A stretch of 24,837 bases of DNA from JAJYTL01 sp046705265 (GCA_046705265.1 JBJKQL010000041.1:1-24837); one strand, 5' to 3'; counted from the stretch's first letter, positions 16,232 through 24,434 are shown. The notes: a model not told the origin generated them from the sequence alone. A program made the numbers and translations.

Positions 16232-16293
16232 GACTCCCGTCCTCCGGTGCCGGGAGTCGTCATCCACCCCCGGGTTGGACGGCGTCGTGGATG
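16232..16293 (+). promoter_or_regulatory. Two consecutive hairpins between the GlcG-like and DinB-like genes
   Basis: GACTCCCG (16232-16239) pairs with CGGGAGTC (16251-16258), and CATCCAC (16261-16267) pairs with GTGGATG (16287-16293). No T-run follows either, so these may be a weak or Rho-dependent termination region, an mRNA processing site or chance. The next gene starts about 40 bases later. Confidence 0.4.
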
Positions 16294-16333
16294 AGACTGA
16301 GGAAGAGTTATCCCTTTTCGGGAGAACGCCATT

Positions 16334-16843
16334 ATGTCAAACACCCAGAACATTCGATTGTTGACGCGCTACAATGCCTGGGCCAACAAGGTGATCTTCG
16401 ATGCCGTCGCGGCGCTGCCGGCCGGCGAACCGACCAAGACCCGCGTGTCTCTCTTCCCCACCATGGTTCATACGCTGAACCACCTTCATGCCGTCGATCT
16501 CATCTGGCAGGCTCATCTCGAAGGCCGCGAGCACGGTATTCCGGCGCTCAACACCATGCTCTATCCCGATCTGGCCGAATTGTGGTCGGCGCAGCGCAAG
16601 ATCGATGACTGGTACATCGCCTGGGGCGATGCTCTGACGGAGGCCCAGTCAGAGAAGAAGATCACCTTCACCTTGATCGGTGGCAACAAAGGTGAGATGC
16701 GCCGCTGCGACGTCATTACGCATGTGGTCAACCACACGAGCTATCACCGTGGTTTCGTGTGCGACATGTTTTTTCAGGTTCCAGTAAAGGCGCCGACAAC
16801 CGATCTTCCGGTGTTCCTCCGAACCGTCGGCATGCCGGCCTGA
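16334..16843 (+). CDS. DinB-like domain protein
   Basis: The 169-residue product has the DinB/YfiT-like four-helix fold signature: RYNAWANKVIFDAV near the N-terminus, an H-x-x-H pair in TLNHLHAVD (about 47-55), and HVVNHTSYHRGFV (about 131-143). The histidines are the expected metal ligands of this superfamily. Related proteins act as metal-dependent thiol transferases or isomerases, but many have no known function; despite the name there is no link to DNA polymerase IV. A GGGAGA ribosome-binding site lies nine bases before the ATG. It may be cotranscribed with the GlcG-like gene. Confidence 0.9.
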   Translation: MSNTQNIRLLTRYNAWANKVIFDAVAALPAGEPTKTRVSLFPTMVHTLNHLHAVDLIWQAHLEGREHGIPALNTMLYPDLAELWSAQRKIDDWYIAWGDALTEAQSEKKITFTLIGGNKGEMRRCDVITHVVNHTSYHRGFVCDMFFQVPVKAPTTDLPVFLRTVGMPA

Positions 16844-16926
16844 CGGCTATCTGACCTTGTTCCCGTCGAAGAAAGAACTCCGCGGAGCAGTCCGGTACAG
16901 GGGGTGACGGTTCTTCGAAGATGCGC

Positions 16927-16959
16927 AAAAGCCGGCCCGCGGCGATGCCGCGAGCCGGC
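16927..16959 (-). terminator. Intrinsic terminator for the DUF4168 gene
   Basis: GCCGGCCCGCGGC (16931-16943) and GCCGCGAGCCGGC (16947-16959) form a 13-bp stem with one mismatch and a 3-base loop. On the minus strand the stem is followed by TTTT (complement of 16927-16930). It lies about 40 bp past the DUF4168 stop. The same hairpin may also act weakly on the convergent DinB-like gene, though no T-run follows on the plus strand. Confidence 0.75.
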
Positions 16960-16995
16960 ACCTATCGGCTGACCCCAGCCGCTCCCGGTTGATCT

Positions 16996-17391
16996 CTACT
17001 GCGCGCCGGCCATATCTTTCTTGATTCGCTGTGCGACCCCTGGATCCCGCATCGCCGTGAGATAGATCTGATTGTACTTTTGGACGGACAAGCCGTTACT
17101 CTTGATAACCTTGACCATTTTGCTCATCGCTTTCGCGCGTACCGCCTTCTGTTCGGCGGGGGTCTTTGCGGTGGCCAATTTTGCACCGTATTTGCGTCTG
17201 ACCTTTTCAATGCCATTTGCCGCTTTGGCGTAAGAGCTGATGTCCTTGCTGCTGTAGTGGGCCGTGGGTCTCCGATTTTGGCCCATTTCGTTCTGGGGCG
17301 CGGTCCGCTGATAGGACTGCGCGTGCGCAGTGACCATGCCCAGCATACCGATAGCAATAAGCGCAGCCGTCGGAACCATAATACGTCTCAT
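16996..17391 (-). CDS. Secreted DUF4168 domain protein
   Basis: The 131-residue product has a signal peptide (about 1-24, ending VTAHA) and a DUF4168-like helical domain: SYAKAANGIEKVRRKYGAKL, a region of AEQKAVRAKAMSKMVKVI, then NGLSVQKYNQIYLTAMRDPG. The domain occurs in periplasmic or surface proteins of proteobacteria and cyanobacteria and has no known function. The gene is divergent from an ECF sigma factor. An ECF-type promoter (17453-17481), matching the one before the sigma gene, lies about 60 bases upstream of its ATG, so it is probably a direct target of that sigma factor. A strong terminator follows the gene. Confidence 0.85.
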   Translation of the reverse strand: MRRIMVPTAALIAIGMLGMVTAHAQSYQRTAPQNEMGQNRRPTAHYSSKDISSYAKAANGIEKVRRKYGAKLATAKTPAEQKAVRAKAMSKMVKVIKSNGLSVQKYNQIYLTAMRDPGVAQRIKKDMAGAQ

Positions 17392-17452
17392 TGAATCATC
17401 CTTTCCCCGTTCGCTTGTGAGATGCCGGCGGCCAAACCAAGGCGCCTACCCA

Positions 17453-17481
17453 TCAGACAGACCGGAAACCGATCCGGTTCC
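17453..17481 (-). promoter_or_regulatory. ECF-type promoter for the DUF4168 gene
   Basis: On the minus strand GGAACCG (17475-17481) and GTCTGA (17453-17458) are separated by 16 bp. The -35 GGAAC is the common ECF element, and the whole layout matches the divergent sigma-gene promoter at 17518-17546. Confidence 0.65.
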
Positions 17482-17517
17482 CGAAACTCGCGTGCGTGAA
17501 TAAAAATTATTTTCCAC

Positions 17518-17546
17518 GGAACTATCCGGCCTGAAGAGCTGTCTAT
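17518..17546 (+). promoter_or_regulatory. ECF-type promoter for the sigma/anti-sigma operon
   Basis: GGAACTA (17518-17524) is separated by 16 bp from GTCTAT (17541-17546), about 45 bases before the sigma GTG start. The same spacing and elements occur on the opposite strand for DUF4168. This suggests the sigma factor transcribes its own operon. Confidence 0.65.
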
Positions 17547-17590
17547 CTAAGAGTCACGAGGTTTGTACTCTTATCCAGAAAGGAAAGCTG

Positions 17591-18118
17591 GTGGCGCGTC
17601 GCGATCATGAAGAGCTGAAGTGGCTGATTGCGAGAGAAATCCCACATCTTCGGCGTTACGCTCTGGCGCTGGCGGGTCGTGCCGATCTGGCGGACGATCT
17701 GGTTCAGGACTGCATCGAACGCGCGATCCGCAAGCGGCACCTGTGGAATGCACGCGGCCCCATGCGCAATTGGCTTTATCGCCTTCTCCACAACGTATTC
17801 ATCAACCAAAAAACCGAGCGCGCCCGGGCCCGGCGTCAAGTTCCTCTCGAAAGTATGCCGACGGTCCCGTCAGATCCGGCCCGGCAGGAAGACCAAGTTG
17901 CCTGTCAAGATATAGCCGACGTCATGCGCATGCTTCCGCATGATCAGCGCGCCGCGATTGCGCTAACGGCTGTGGACGGCCTTTCCTACGACGAGGCTGC
18001 CGAAGTCCTTAACGTCCCAATCGGAACGGTGCGGTCTCGCGTCGCGCGGGGCCGCGCGCGAATGTTTGACCTTTACGTTCAACCTCGAAGCAGCATGCGT
18101 TTGCGGCGCGTTAAATAA
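17591..18118 (+). CDS. ECF-family RNA polymerase sigma factor
   Basis: The 175-residue protein has sigma region 2 (about 10-78; LRRYALALAGRADLADDLVQ, then IRKRHLWN and MRNWLYRLLHNVFINQ) and region 4 (about 112-160; LPHDQRAAIALTAVDGLSYDEAAEV and IGTVRSRVARGRARM, a helix-turn-helix). Region 3 is absent, as in ECF sigma factors. It directs RNA polymerase to GGAAC-type promoters in response to an envelope or stress signal. The start is GTG 17591 with AAGGAAAG just upstream. The gene for its membrane anti-sigma protein begins one base after its stop. Confidence 0.95.
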   Translation: MARRDHEELKWLIAREIPHLRRYALALAGRADLADDLVQDCIERAIRKRHLWNARGPMRNWLYRLLHNVFINQKTERARARRQVPLESMPTVPSDPARQEDQVACQDIADVMRMLPHDQRAAIALTAVDGLSYDEAAEVLNVPIGTVRSRVARGRARMFDLYVQPRSSMRLRRVK

Positions 18119-18119
18119 A

Positions 18120-19046
18120 ATGCAGGAAGACACTTTTATCGACGATGCTGAATTAATCGCTCTCGCAGACGGCCAATTCGATGATGATCCCTCGCACCGG
18201 GCTTGGTTGGATCGGATCGTCGCGCGTGACGCGGATTTGGCCTGGCGCGCACAGCTCTTCCGCGAGCAAACCAAGGCACTCCGTCTCGCCTATGCATCAA
18301 GGCTCGCTGAACCCATTCCCGACGCACTGATCGACGTGATCGAAGGCTGGCGTGCTTCCTTCTTGCGGCGCCGAGCGATTCTGGCGGCGATGGCTTTGAC
18401 ACTAACGGTTACAATCGGCGGTCTTGGCTGGTTCGGCGCCAAACTCGATTCCGATCGCCAAAAGACGACGGCGGTAACGATCGCGTCTCTCGCGAGCTTA
18501 GCCGCCCCCGGGCGCGGCACACCGGCTGCCATCAACGGCCGGGCAATGTTCAATTGGCTGATGCAAAAAATGACATCTCGTCACAGTGAGTTCCCCGATC
18601 TGTCATCGCTCGGCTACAAGCCGGTTGCGCGCGACATCGTTGAGGTCGGCGGTCGACGCATCCTCCGGCTGGAATACCGCAGCAGCGATGATCGCAACGT
18701 CGACATCTTTCTTCAGCCGCGCTGGAGAGACTACAGCACAGAATTCCGTCCAACCGCGAAAGGTGACATAGCAATCATATCATGGAAGGAAGGCCCGATT
18801 AGTCTGGCTGTTGCTGGTCCATTATCCCCTGAGCAAACTCTGTCCGTCGCGAAGGCTGTCCGCCGGGCCTTACGTCACGGCTCCCCTGCGTCCATGACGC
18901 CGGAAATTCCCTCCGTAGCGTCAACCCCAACCGCTTCCCTGTCACTTCTTCGTCGCCATTCGCCCGGAAGCGTTTCCTTCCGCCCTACCGGGGACATCCG
19001 GTTTACGCAACCAACACTCCCGCCCGCTGCCGGCAGACAGGAATGA
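18120..19046 (+). CDS. Membrane anti-sigma factor
   Basis: From the ATG at 18120 the 308-residue protein has an N-terminal cytoplasmic part with the DAELIALADGQFDDD pattern typical of anti-sigma domains (about 9-23), one membrane helix (about 85-107), and a periplasmic C-terminal domain of about 200 residues. No zinc-binding HxxxCxxC is seen, so it is not a ZAS-type redox sensor. The sigma stop ends at 18118, so the start at 18120 follows by one base. No Shine-Dalgarno is visible, so translation is probably coupled. The frame is open to 18066, inside the sigma gene, but the ATG matches the family start. The tail is Pro/Ser/Thr-rich. Confidence 0.85.
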   Translation: MQEDTFIDDAELIALADGQFDDDPSHRAWLDRIVARDADLAWRAQLFREQTKALRLAYASRLAEPIPDALIDVIEGWRASFLRRRAILAAMALTLTVTIGGLGWFGAKLDSDRQKTTAVTIASLASLAAPGRGTPAAINGRAMFNWLMQKMTSRHSEFPDLSSLGYKPVARDIVEVGGRRILRLEYRSSDDRNVDIFLQPRWRDYSTEFRPTAKGDIAIISWKEGPISLAVAGPLSPEQTLSVAKAVRRALRHGSPASMTPEIPSVASTPTASLSLLRRHSPGSVSFRPTGDIRFTQPTLPPAAGRQE

Positions 19047-19124
19047 CCGGACAGATATCTTCCTGCTGAGCCTCGGGTCGCACAGGGCGACAACCGGCCT
19101 GCTCGCCGCACAATCGGCCGCCAT

Positions 19125-19907
19125 TCAGCTAAAAAACGTCCGCATCACCTGGTTGAAGGCAGTCGCGTTTTCCATATTCGAAATATGTCCCGCATTCGGG
19201 ATCACGGCATGCCGGGCTCCGGGGATGTTCTTCGCTACCCGAGCGAGCATCTCGGGGGCGGCGCTGAGATCTGAATCCCCGCCCACGATAAGTGTCGGAA
19301 CCCTGATCGTCCCGAGCCGCGAACCAAACGCCAGCCCCTTGAGTGCCTCGCAGCAGCCCTCATGACCGACTACATCGGTGCTTTCGATCATGCGGCGGAG
19401 CTTTGCGATCTCCGGCGGATTGGCGGCGAGGTTCTCAGGCTTGAACCAGCGTTCGATGGTCGGCCCGGCGAGAGCGGCCATTCCGCCGGTTCGCGCCACC
19501 TCGATCCGCTGCTGGAAAAAAGCCTGATAGTCGGGCGGCGCATCGGACCGGCCGTCGCAAGCCATCAGGGAAAGAAGGCGATCGCCATGCTCGATCGCGA
19601 GCCCATACCCGATCATGGCTCCAATTGAAAGCCCAAGCCAATGGCTCTTCTCTATCTTGAGCGTATTCCAGAGCGCGACGACATCGCTTTCCAGCATGGC
19701 AAAGGTATAGGGGCCGTTCGGCGCACTGCTTCCCCCATGGCCGCGGAGATCGTAGCGGAGCACGCGAAAGCGCTCACGCAAAATGCCAACTTGCTCGTCC
19801 CACATACTGAGGTTGCACGCGAGGCTGTGCGACAACGTGATCCATGGCGCGCCCTCTTGTCCTTCGATTTCGACGTTGAGCTGGACTCCATTGGCTTCGA
19901 GCTTCAT
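19125..19907 (-). CDS. Alpha/beta hydrolase, 3-oxoadipate enol-lactonase-like
   Basis: The 260-residue protein is a PcaD-like alpha/beta hydrolase. The nucleophile elbow is GLSIG with Ser94, the acid is in GGDSDLS (Asp211 or Asp213), and the histidine is His241 in NAGHISNMEN. YDLRGHGGSS (52-61) is also typical. PcaD converts beta-ketoadipate enol-lactone to beta-ketoadipate in aromatic catabolism, but the rest of the pathway is absent here, so the substrate is open. GAGG lies about eight bases before the ATG. It starts 73 bp after the small hydroxylase subunit on the same strand, so it probably closes that operon and may hydrolyse a lactone or ester made from its product. Confidence 0.88.
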   Translation of the reverse strand: MKLEANGVQLNVEIEGQEGAPWITLSHSLACNLSMWDEQVGILRERFRVLRYDLRGHGGSSAPNGPYTFAMLESDVVALWNTLKIEKSHWLGLSIGAMIGYGLAIEHGDRLLSLMACDGRSDAPPDYQAFFQQRIEVARTGGMAALAGPTIERWFKPENLAANPPEIAKLRRMIESTDVVGHEGCCEALKGLAFGSRLGTIRVPTLIVGGDSDLSAAPEMLARVAKNIPGARHAVIPNAGHISNMENATAFNQVMRTFFS

Positions 19908-19980
19908 TTGATGTCCTCAGCGAATTGATACCTGCGGGAAAGCCGTCGCCCACTTGGCGATCAAGCAAAGCAATCCTTAT

Positions 19981-20481
19981 TCAGCCACCCTCTTGGCGCG
20001 CTCGCGCAACATCGAGCGCCGCGGCCAGGATTCCCGCATAGCCCGTGCAACGGCACAGATGGCCACCAATGACCTCGCGGACTTCCGCCTCGCTCGGGAC
20101 CGACACTTGTTCAAAAAGCGCCGTCAAAGAGATCAAGAGCCCCGGTGTGCAAAAGCCGCATTGCAACGCATGGTGCCGATGAAAGGCCTCCTGCAAAGGG
20201 GTGAGTGCGTTGCCCATGCCGGCAAGTCCTTCGACCGTATCGACTCTGCGGCCATCCGCCTGAATGGCGAGAGTTAGGCATGAGCGCACGGCGAGGCCTT
20301 CAATCGCCACCGTGCAGGCGCCGCAAATGCCGTGCTCGCAGCCGACATGGGTGCCGGTCTCTCCAATGTTCTGGCGCAGGAAGTCGGAGAGAAGCGTCCG
20401 CGGTTCGACCGGACCCGAGATTTCACGCCCGTTCAGGATGAACGTTACGGTGATGCGGTCGTCCTGTTTCAGTCGGAGCAT
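19981..20481 (-). CDS. Molybdenum hydroxylase small subunit, (2Fe-2S)
   Basis: The 166-residue subunit carries both [2Fe-2S] clusters of the xanthine dehydrogenase/CO dehydrogenase family. Plant-type cluster cysteines are C48, C53, C56 and C68 (GCEHGICGAC, then RSC); the second set is C108, C111, C143 and C145 (CGFC and CRC). It passes electrons from the molybdenum cofactor to FAD. I chose the ATG at 20481, because family members begin here; it overlaps the medium subunit gene by 13 bases. Upstream codons in the same frame belong to that gene. It is third in a large-medium-small operon. Confidence 0.95.
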   Translation of the reverse strand: MLRLKQDDRITVTFILNGREISGPVEPRTLLSDFLRQNIGETGTHVGCEHGICGACTVAIEGLAVRSCLTLAIQADGRRVDTVEGLAGMGNALTPLQEAFHRHHALQCGFCTPGLLISLTALFEQVSVPSEAEVREVIGGHLCRCTGYAGILAAALDVARARQEGG

Positions 20482-21296
20482 GCCTGAGCCTCCTCCAAGA
20501 TTCGTCGGCCAAGGCGACGGACGATATCGCGGCGATAACGAGCCGTGGCATGCAGATCGTCGCTGCCACCCAGGTCCCACGCGAAACCGTTAAGCGCCTC
20601 ATCGAGATCAGTGCCGCTTAGCCCATTGAAGGCGCGGACCGTCGGGCGATCGGCCACCCCGCCGACACCCAGCCGCAAGGACCTTCCCCTGGCGACGGCG
20701 GCGAGACTTACAACGGCGAAGTCGCCGTGCCGCCGCGCAACCTCACCAAAGGCACTGCCTTCAGCTGGGTTTTGAAACGGGAACCGCGCGGCGACGATCA
20801 ACTCGTCCGCTTCGCGCGCGGTAGTGAGAAGACCGAGCTGAAATTTGTGCGCGGGTAAGGTCCGCCCACCACGGCGCGAGCGTAACACCATCTCACCGCC
20901 GAGTGTGGCGAGAGCGAGCGGCAGTTCCGAGCTCGGGTCCGCGTGGGCAAGAGAACCGCAGACCGTGCCACGGTTTCTCGTCTGGACATGACCGACAAAA
21001 GGCAGACTTTGGGCGAGAAGCGGCACGGCTGTGGCGAGATTCGGATAAGCGAGCAACTGAGCCTGTGTCACCGCGGCACCGATTTCGAGCCCGCTGCCGG
21101 TTTCGCGGATATAGCCCAGTGCGGCAATACGCGAAATATCGATCAGAACGGCCGTATCCATCATACGGAAATTCAGCATCGGAATGAGGGACTGGCCGCC
21201 GGCGAGGACGCGCGCCTCGTCGCCATACTCGGCGAGCAGAGCAACCGCCTCCTCTGTCGTCTCCGGCCGACAATAGGCGAACGGTCTTGGCTTCAT
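20469..21296 (-). CDS. Molybdenum hydroxylase medium (FAD-binding) subunit
   Basis: The 275-residue protein starts MKPRPFAYCRP, as family members do. The FAD sites are LAGGQSLIPM (31-40) and TRNRGTVCGSLAHADPSSELP, followed by the CO-dehydrogenase-like C-terminal domain. It moves electrons from the iron-sulphur subunit to the final acceptor. The ATG overlaps the large subunit stop (ATGA, 21293-21296), and its own stop overlaps the small subunit start. In the second FAD motif, RGTVCGSL replaces the usual R-x-T-I/V-G-GSL, with a cysteine for a glycine; whether this matters is unclear. Confidence 0.93.
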   Translation of the reverse strand: MKPRPFAYCRPETTEEAVALLAEYGDEARVLAGGQSLIPMLNFRMMDTAVLIDISRIAALGYIRETGSGLEIGAAVTQAQLLAYPNLATAVPLLAQSLPFVGHVQTRNRGTVCGSLAHADPSSELPLALATLGGEMVLRSRRGGRTLPAHKFQLGLLTTAREADELIVAARFPFQNPAEGSAFGEVARRHGDFAVVSLAAVARGRSLRLGVGGVADRPTVRAFNGLSGTDLDEALNGFAWDLGGSDDLHATARYRRDIVRRLGRRILEEAQACSD

Positions 21297-23728
21297 GACT
21301 TCGAACCCTGTGCGCGGGGTCGGTCCGGCTCCGGCTTCGCGATCAAGGCATGCAGGCGGGCCGGCGTCATCGGCAGGACAAGATCGGAAACACTCAGGGC
21401 GTCGGCCACGGCATTCGCGATGCAAGCCGGCGTGCTCATGCAATTTCCCTCAGCCATGCCCTTCGCGCCCAAGGGGGTCAGGGGCGAGGGTGTTTCGATA
21501 TGTAGGATCTCCGGTTCCGGCACTTCGTAGACCGTCGGCACGAGATAGTCGGCGAAGCTGCCGGTCAGAAGGCTTCCCTCCTCGTCATAGACAAACTCTT
21601 CGTAGAGCGCGGTGCCGACCCCTTGCGCGAAGGCACCGAGGACCTGGCCTCTGGCCAATGCCGGATTTAAGAGATTACCCGCGTCGTGCATGGTGACGTA
21701 GTGATCGATCCGGACCTCGGCCGTCACGGGATCGATCTCCACCCCACACATATCGAAAACGAAGCCATAGGTAAGCGAGGTATTGATCCGGTCGTCCTCC
21801 GCGGTCGGCGTTAATTCGGGGGGCGACCAGACGCCGGTTTCACGGAGCCCCGGCAATGTTCCTTCCGGAAGCTGGCCGGGCGACCAATGCGTGCTCATCG
21901 CGACGCGATCGAAGGACAACGCGTTATCCGGATTCTCGGCGGCGAAAATCCGGGTGTTTTCGAAGACCAGCGTTTCGGCCGCAACGTTAAGACGCGCCGA
22001 GGCAATCTTCGCGAGCTTACTGCGAAGCTCGCGCGCCGCCATTCCAGCCGCGACGGCGGTTCCGGGCGAAAAGCGCGAGGAATACGTCCCGGCCGCGATC
22101 GACCACGCGTCTTTCTGCGTATCGTGTTCCAAGTTGACCGCGATGTCCGTGGGGTCGAGTCCGAGTTCGCCGGCGACGATCTGAGCCAGCGTCGTCGCGT
22201 GGCCCTGCCCTTGCGGCATGCAATCCGCAGTCACCGAGACCGAGCCGCTTGGATCGATATTGACCGTTGCCATTGAGACGGCGCCGTCCTTGGGGCCCGA
22301 GCGGCGCCGATCCTCGGCCGTCAATAAGGTGCTGAGATAGCCGAGGTTCGACATGCCGGGCTCGACCACCGCGGCAAAGCCGATGCCATAAAGACGACCA
22401 GCGGCTCGGGCTGTTTCACGCCTTTTCTGAAGCTCGGCCAGCCGGCCGTTTCCGGTCGCCTCCTCGATCGCCCGCTGGTAGTTGCCGGAATCGTAGAGGC
22501 CGCCGGCAGCGGCCCGGTACGGGAACGCCTCGGGGGGAATAAGGTTCAGCCGCATGACGTCGAGATGATCCAATCCAAGTTCGACCGCGATCTTCTGCAC
22601 TAGCCGCTCGAGGGCGAGGTAGAGCTGCGGTCCGCCAAAACCCCGCACCAAGCCGGCCGGCATCCGGTTGGTGAGGACGATGCGGTTGGTAATCGCGACG
22701 TGCGCGATGTTGTAGGCGCCAGTGGTCGCGCCATGCATGCGATAGAGCGGCCCCGGCATCGGCGCCCTGACATAGCCGCCGTAATCCTCGGTCTGGTCAA
22801 AGCGAAGCGCGGTAATGACGCCGGCGCGGGTGACCGCCGCCTCGACATGGGTGATTCGTTCGGGACAGGAATTCGCGGCGATGAGATGCTCGTAGCGATC
22901 CTCGACCCATTTGACCGGTCGGCCGGTCAGCCGGGAGGCAAGAGCCATCAAAACCATATAGGGAAAAACCGCGAGCTTGGCGCCGAAACTGCCTCCCGAG
23001 TCCTTCGGCGTGCGGAGACGGAGCCTGGCCCCCGGCACGCGAAGCGCACGAGCCATAACCGGATGCGTGCTATAGGGGCCCTGGAAGTTGGAGAAGATGT
23101 CATAGGACTGATCTTCGGGCCGCCATTCCGCAGCCACGACGAAGCACTCGATTGGCGTATACGAATGACGCGGAAAGCGAACCGTGAGCCCGACCTTGCG
23201 ATCCGCTTCCGTGAATGCTCGATCCGGGTCGCCATATTGGAATTCGCGGCTCGAGACGAGATTGCGGCCCGCCCGCTCATGCACGAGTGGCGCGTCCTCC
23301 CGCATGGCGGCCTCGATACTCGCAACGGCGGGAAGCTCGCGATAACTCACGGCAATTTTTTCCAGCAGATCCTCGGCCCGATAGCGATCCTCGGCAACCA
23401 CGACCGCGATCGGCTCGCCCGCGTAACGTGCCCGCCCGACGGCAAGCGACCATTGATCGAGCGGCTGCTTCAGGGCGGTGAGAAACGGGTCCGAGAGGCG
23501 GCGAATATCGTCGCCGGTAACGACCGCGAGGGCGCCGGCTTGAAGCGCAGCCGAACCATCGATCGAAAGAATCTCGGCGTGGGCGTGAGGAGAACGCAAA
23601 ATTGCCGCGTAAGCCGTGCGGCGTGATACCGGAACGTCGTCGGCATAGCGGCCCCGTCCCGTGAGCAGCCCCCGGTCCTCGACGCGGTGCACGGATTGTC
23701 CAAGCGGCCCGGATGGCGATTGGCTCAT
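21293..23728 (-). CDS. Molybdenum hydroxylase large subunit (xanthine dehydrogenase family, molybdopterin-binding)
   Basis: The 811-residue subunit should bind molybdopterin cytosine dinucleotide and hydroxylate a substrate, probably an N-heterocycle, aldehyde or purine. Landmarks are RVEDRGLLTGRGRYADD (15-31), GGSFGAK (245-251), GLVRGFGGPQ (359-368), GQGHATTLAQI and a C-terminal GAKGMAEGN with the likely catalytic Glu760. The active-site loop is RGFGGPQ rather than the AYxCSFR of form I CO dehydrogenase, so it is not a true CO dehydrogenase. ATG 23728 is chosen because family members begin at SVHRVEDRGLLTG; the frame runs open to 23959. The substrate is unknown. Confidence 0.93.
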   Translation of the reverse strand: MSQSPSGPLGQSVHRVEDRGLLTGRGRYADDVPVSRRTAYAAILRSPHAHAEILSIDGSAALQAGALAVVTGDDIRRLSDPFLTALKQPLDQWSLAVGRARYAGEPIAVVVAEDRYRAEDLLEKIAVSYRELPAVASIEAAMREDAPLVHERAGRNLVSSREFQYGDPDRAFTEADRKVGLTVRFPRHSYTPIECFVVAAEWRPEDQSYDIFSNFQGPYSTHPVMARALRVPGARLRLRTPKDSGGSFGAKLAVFPYMVLMALASRLTGRPVKWVEDRYEHLIAANSCPERITHVEAAVTRAGVITALRFDQTEDYGGYVRAPMPGPLYRMHGATTGAYNIAHVAITNRIVLTNRMPAGLVRGFGGPQLYLALERLVQKIAVELGLDHLDVMRLNLIPPEAFPYRAAAGGLYDSGNYQRAIEEATGNGRLAELQKRRETARAAGRLYGIGFAAVVEPGMSNLGYLSTLLTAEDRRRSGPKDGAVSMATVNIDPSGSVSVTADCMPQGQGHATTLAQIVAGELGLDPTDIAVNLEHDTQKDAWSIAAGTYSSRFSPGTAVAAGMAARELRSKLAKIASARLNVAAETLVFENTRIFAAENPDNALSFDRVAMSTHWSPGQLPEGTLPGLRETGVWSPPELTPTAEDDRINTSLTYGFVFDMCGVEIDPVTAEVRIDHYVTMHDAGNLLNPALARGQVLGAFAQGVGTALYEEFVYDEEGSLLTGSFADYLVPTVYEVPEPEILHIETPSPLTPLGAKGMAEGNCMSTPACIANAVADALSVSDLVLPMTPARLHALIAKPEPDRPRAQGSKS

Positions 23729-24056
23729 CGGCGCACTCGCTGGTCCTGTTGACGGCCAATGGCGGTGACTTTTTCGCCGGGCAGCAGGCGACCAGGCGCT
23801 CCTGCAGCCTGGTCCGTCATCCCAGAATTTTTGCGCATCCCATCCCCTCCCTGCCGGACAAGCCCGGTATTTTGTCCGCCTTCCGTTGCTTAAGCGAACC
23901 GCCACCACGGCACAAGGCGCTTTCATTCTGACATCGAGACGGAAAGGAACCACTACCAACCCTTACGGGCCTGTTGCTATTCCAAAGGCTATACAACACT
24001 ACTAATATGTCTATATATTATTTATACATTTTGTTGCGCATAAAATAAGTGATGCC
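23729..24056. other. Leader region of the hydroxylase operon; AT-rich end
   Basis: No gene is seen. Bases 23995-24050 are strongly AT-rich and probably hold the operon promoter, but no hexamer pair is convincing. If transcription starts there, the leader would be about 270 bases. The AT-rich block also marks the left edge of the cysN fragment. Confidence 0.45.
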
Positions 24057-24057
24057 A

Positions 24058-24434
24058 TGCATCAATCTCGATATCGCGCGCGGGGACCTCTTCGCCTCGA
24101 CGGAAATGCCGCCGAAGGTGCGACAGACCTTCGAAACGATGCTCTGCTGGCGAGCGACACGCCATTCGATCGGGACCGGCGATACCTCTTTAAGCCCGCG
24201 ACCGGAGCGACCCCGGCGCGACTTTCGCGTCTGATCGAGCGTATCGACATTTCAACCCTCGCCCGAGAGCCATCGCCCGGCGTTTTTGTCGGAAACGACA
24301 TCGCGCGGATAGAGCTGAAGACGGCGGCGTCAATTGCCTACGATCCTTACGTCGAGAACCGCAGCACCGGCGGTTTCATTCTGATCGATGAGGCGAGCAA
24401 CGAAGCCGCCGCAGCTGGAATGATCGAAGCGTAA
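24058..24434 (+). pseudogene. cysN: CysN (sulfate adenylyltransferase subunit 1) remnant, 5'-truncated and frameshifted
   Basis: In one frame from about 24058 it reads INLDIARGDLFASTEMPPKV, then RQTFETMLCW, ending at 24150. After a frameshift at 24150-24152 it continues as PFDRDRRYLFKPATG, then RIDISTLARE, YDPYVENRSTGGFILIDEAS and AAGMIEA, to a natural stop at 24434. This is the C-terminal beta-barrel domain of CysN/CysNC (the GTPase partner of ATP sulfurylase), with the IDISRGD-, RYxxDIxxL- and TGGFILID-type motifs. The GTPase domain is missing, and no cysD or cysC is adjacent. The right end is the normal CysN terminus, so the break lies on the left, near the AT-rich block. Confidence 0.85.

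Noticed and set aside
16334..16843. DNA-damage polymerase DinB
   Set aside because: It is the small metal-binding DinB-like (YfiT/DUF664) fold, unrelated to DNA polymerase IV.
21293..23728. Aerobic CO dehydrogenase (CoxMSL) annotation
   Set aside because: The large subunit has RGFGGPQ in place of the form I loop AYxCSFR, and the gene order is large-medium-small, not M-S-L.
23729..23959. Longer start of the large hydroxylase subunit
   Set aside because: The extra 77 residues show no family similarity; the conserved sequence begins right after the ATG at 23728.
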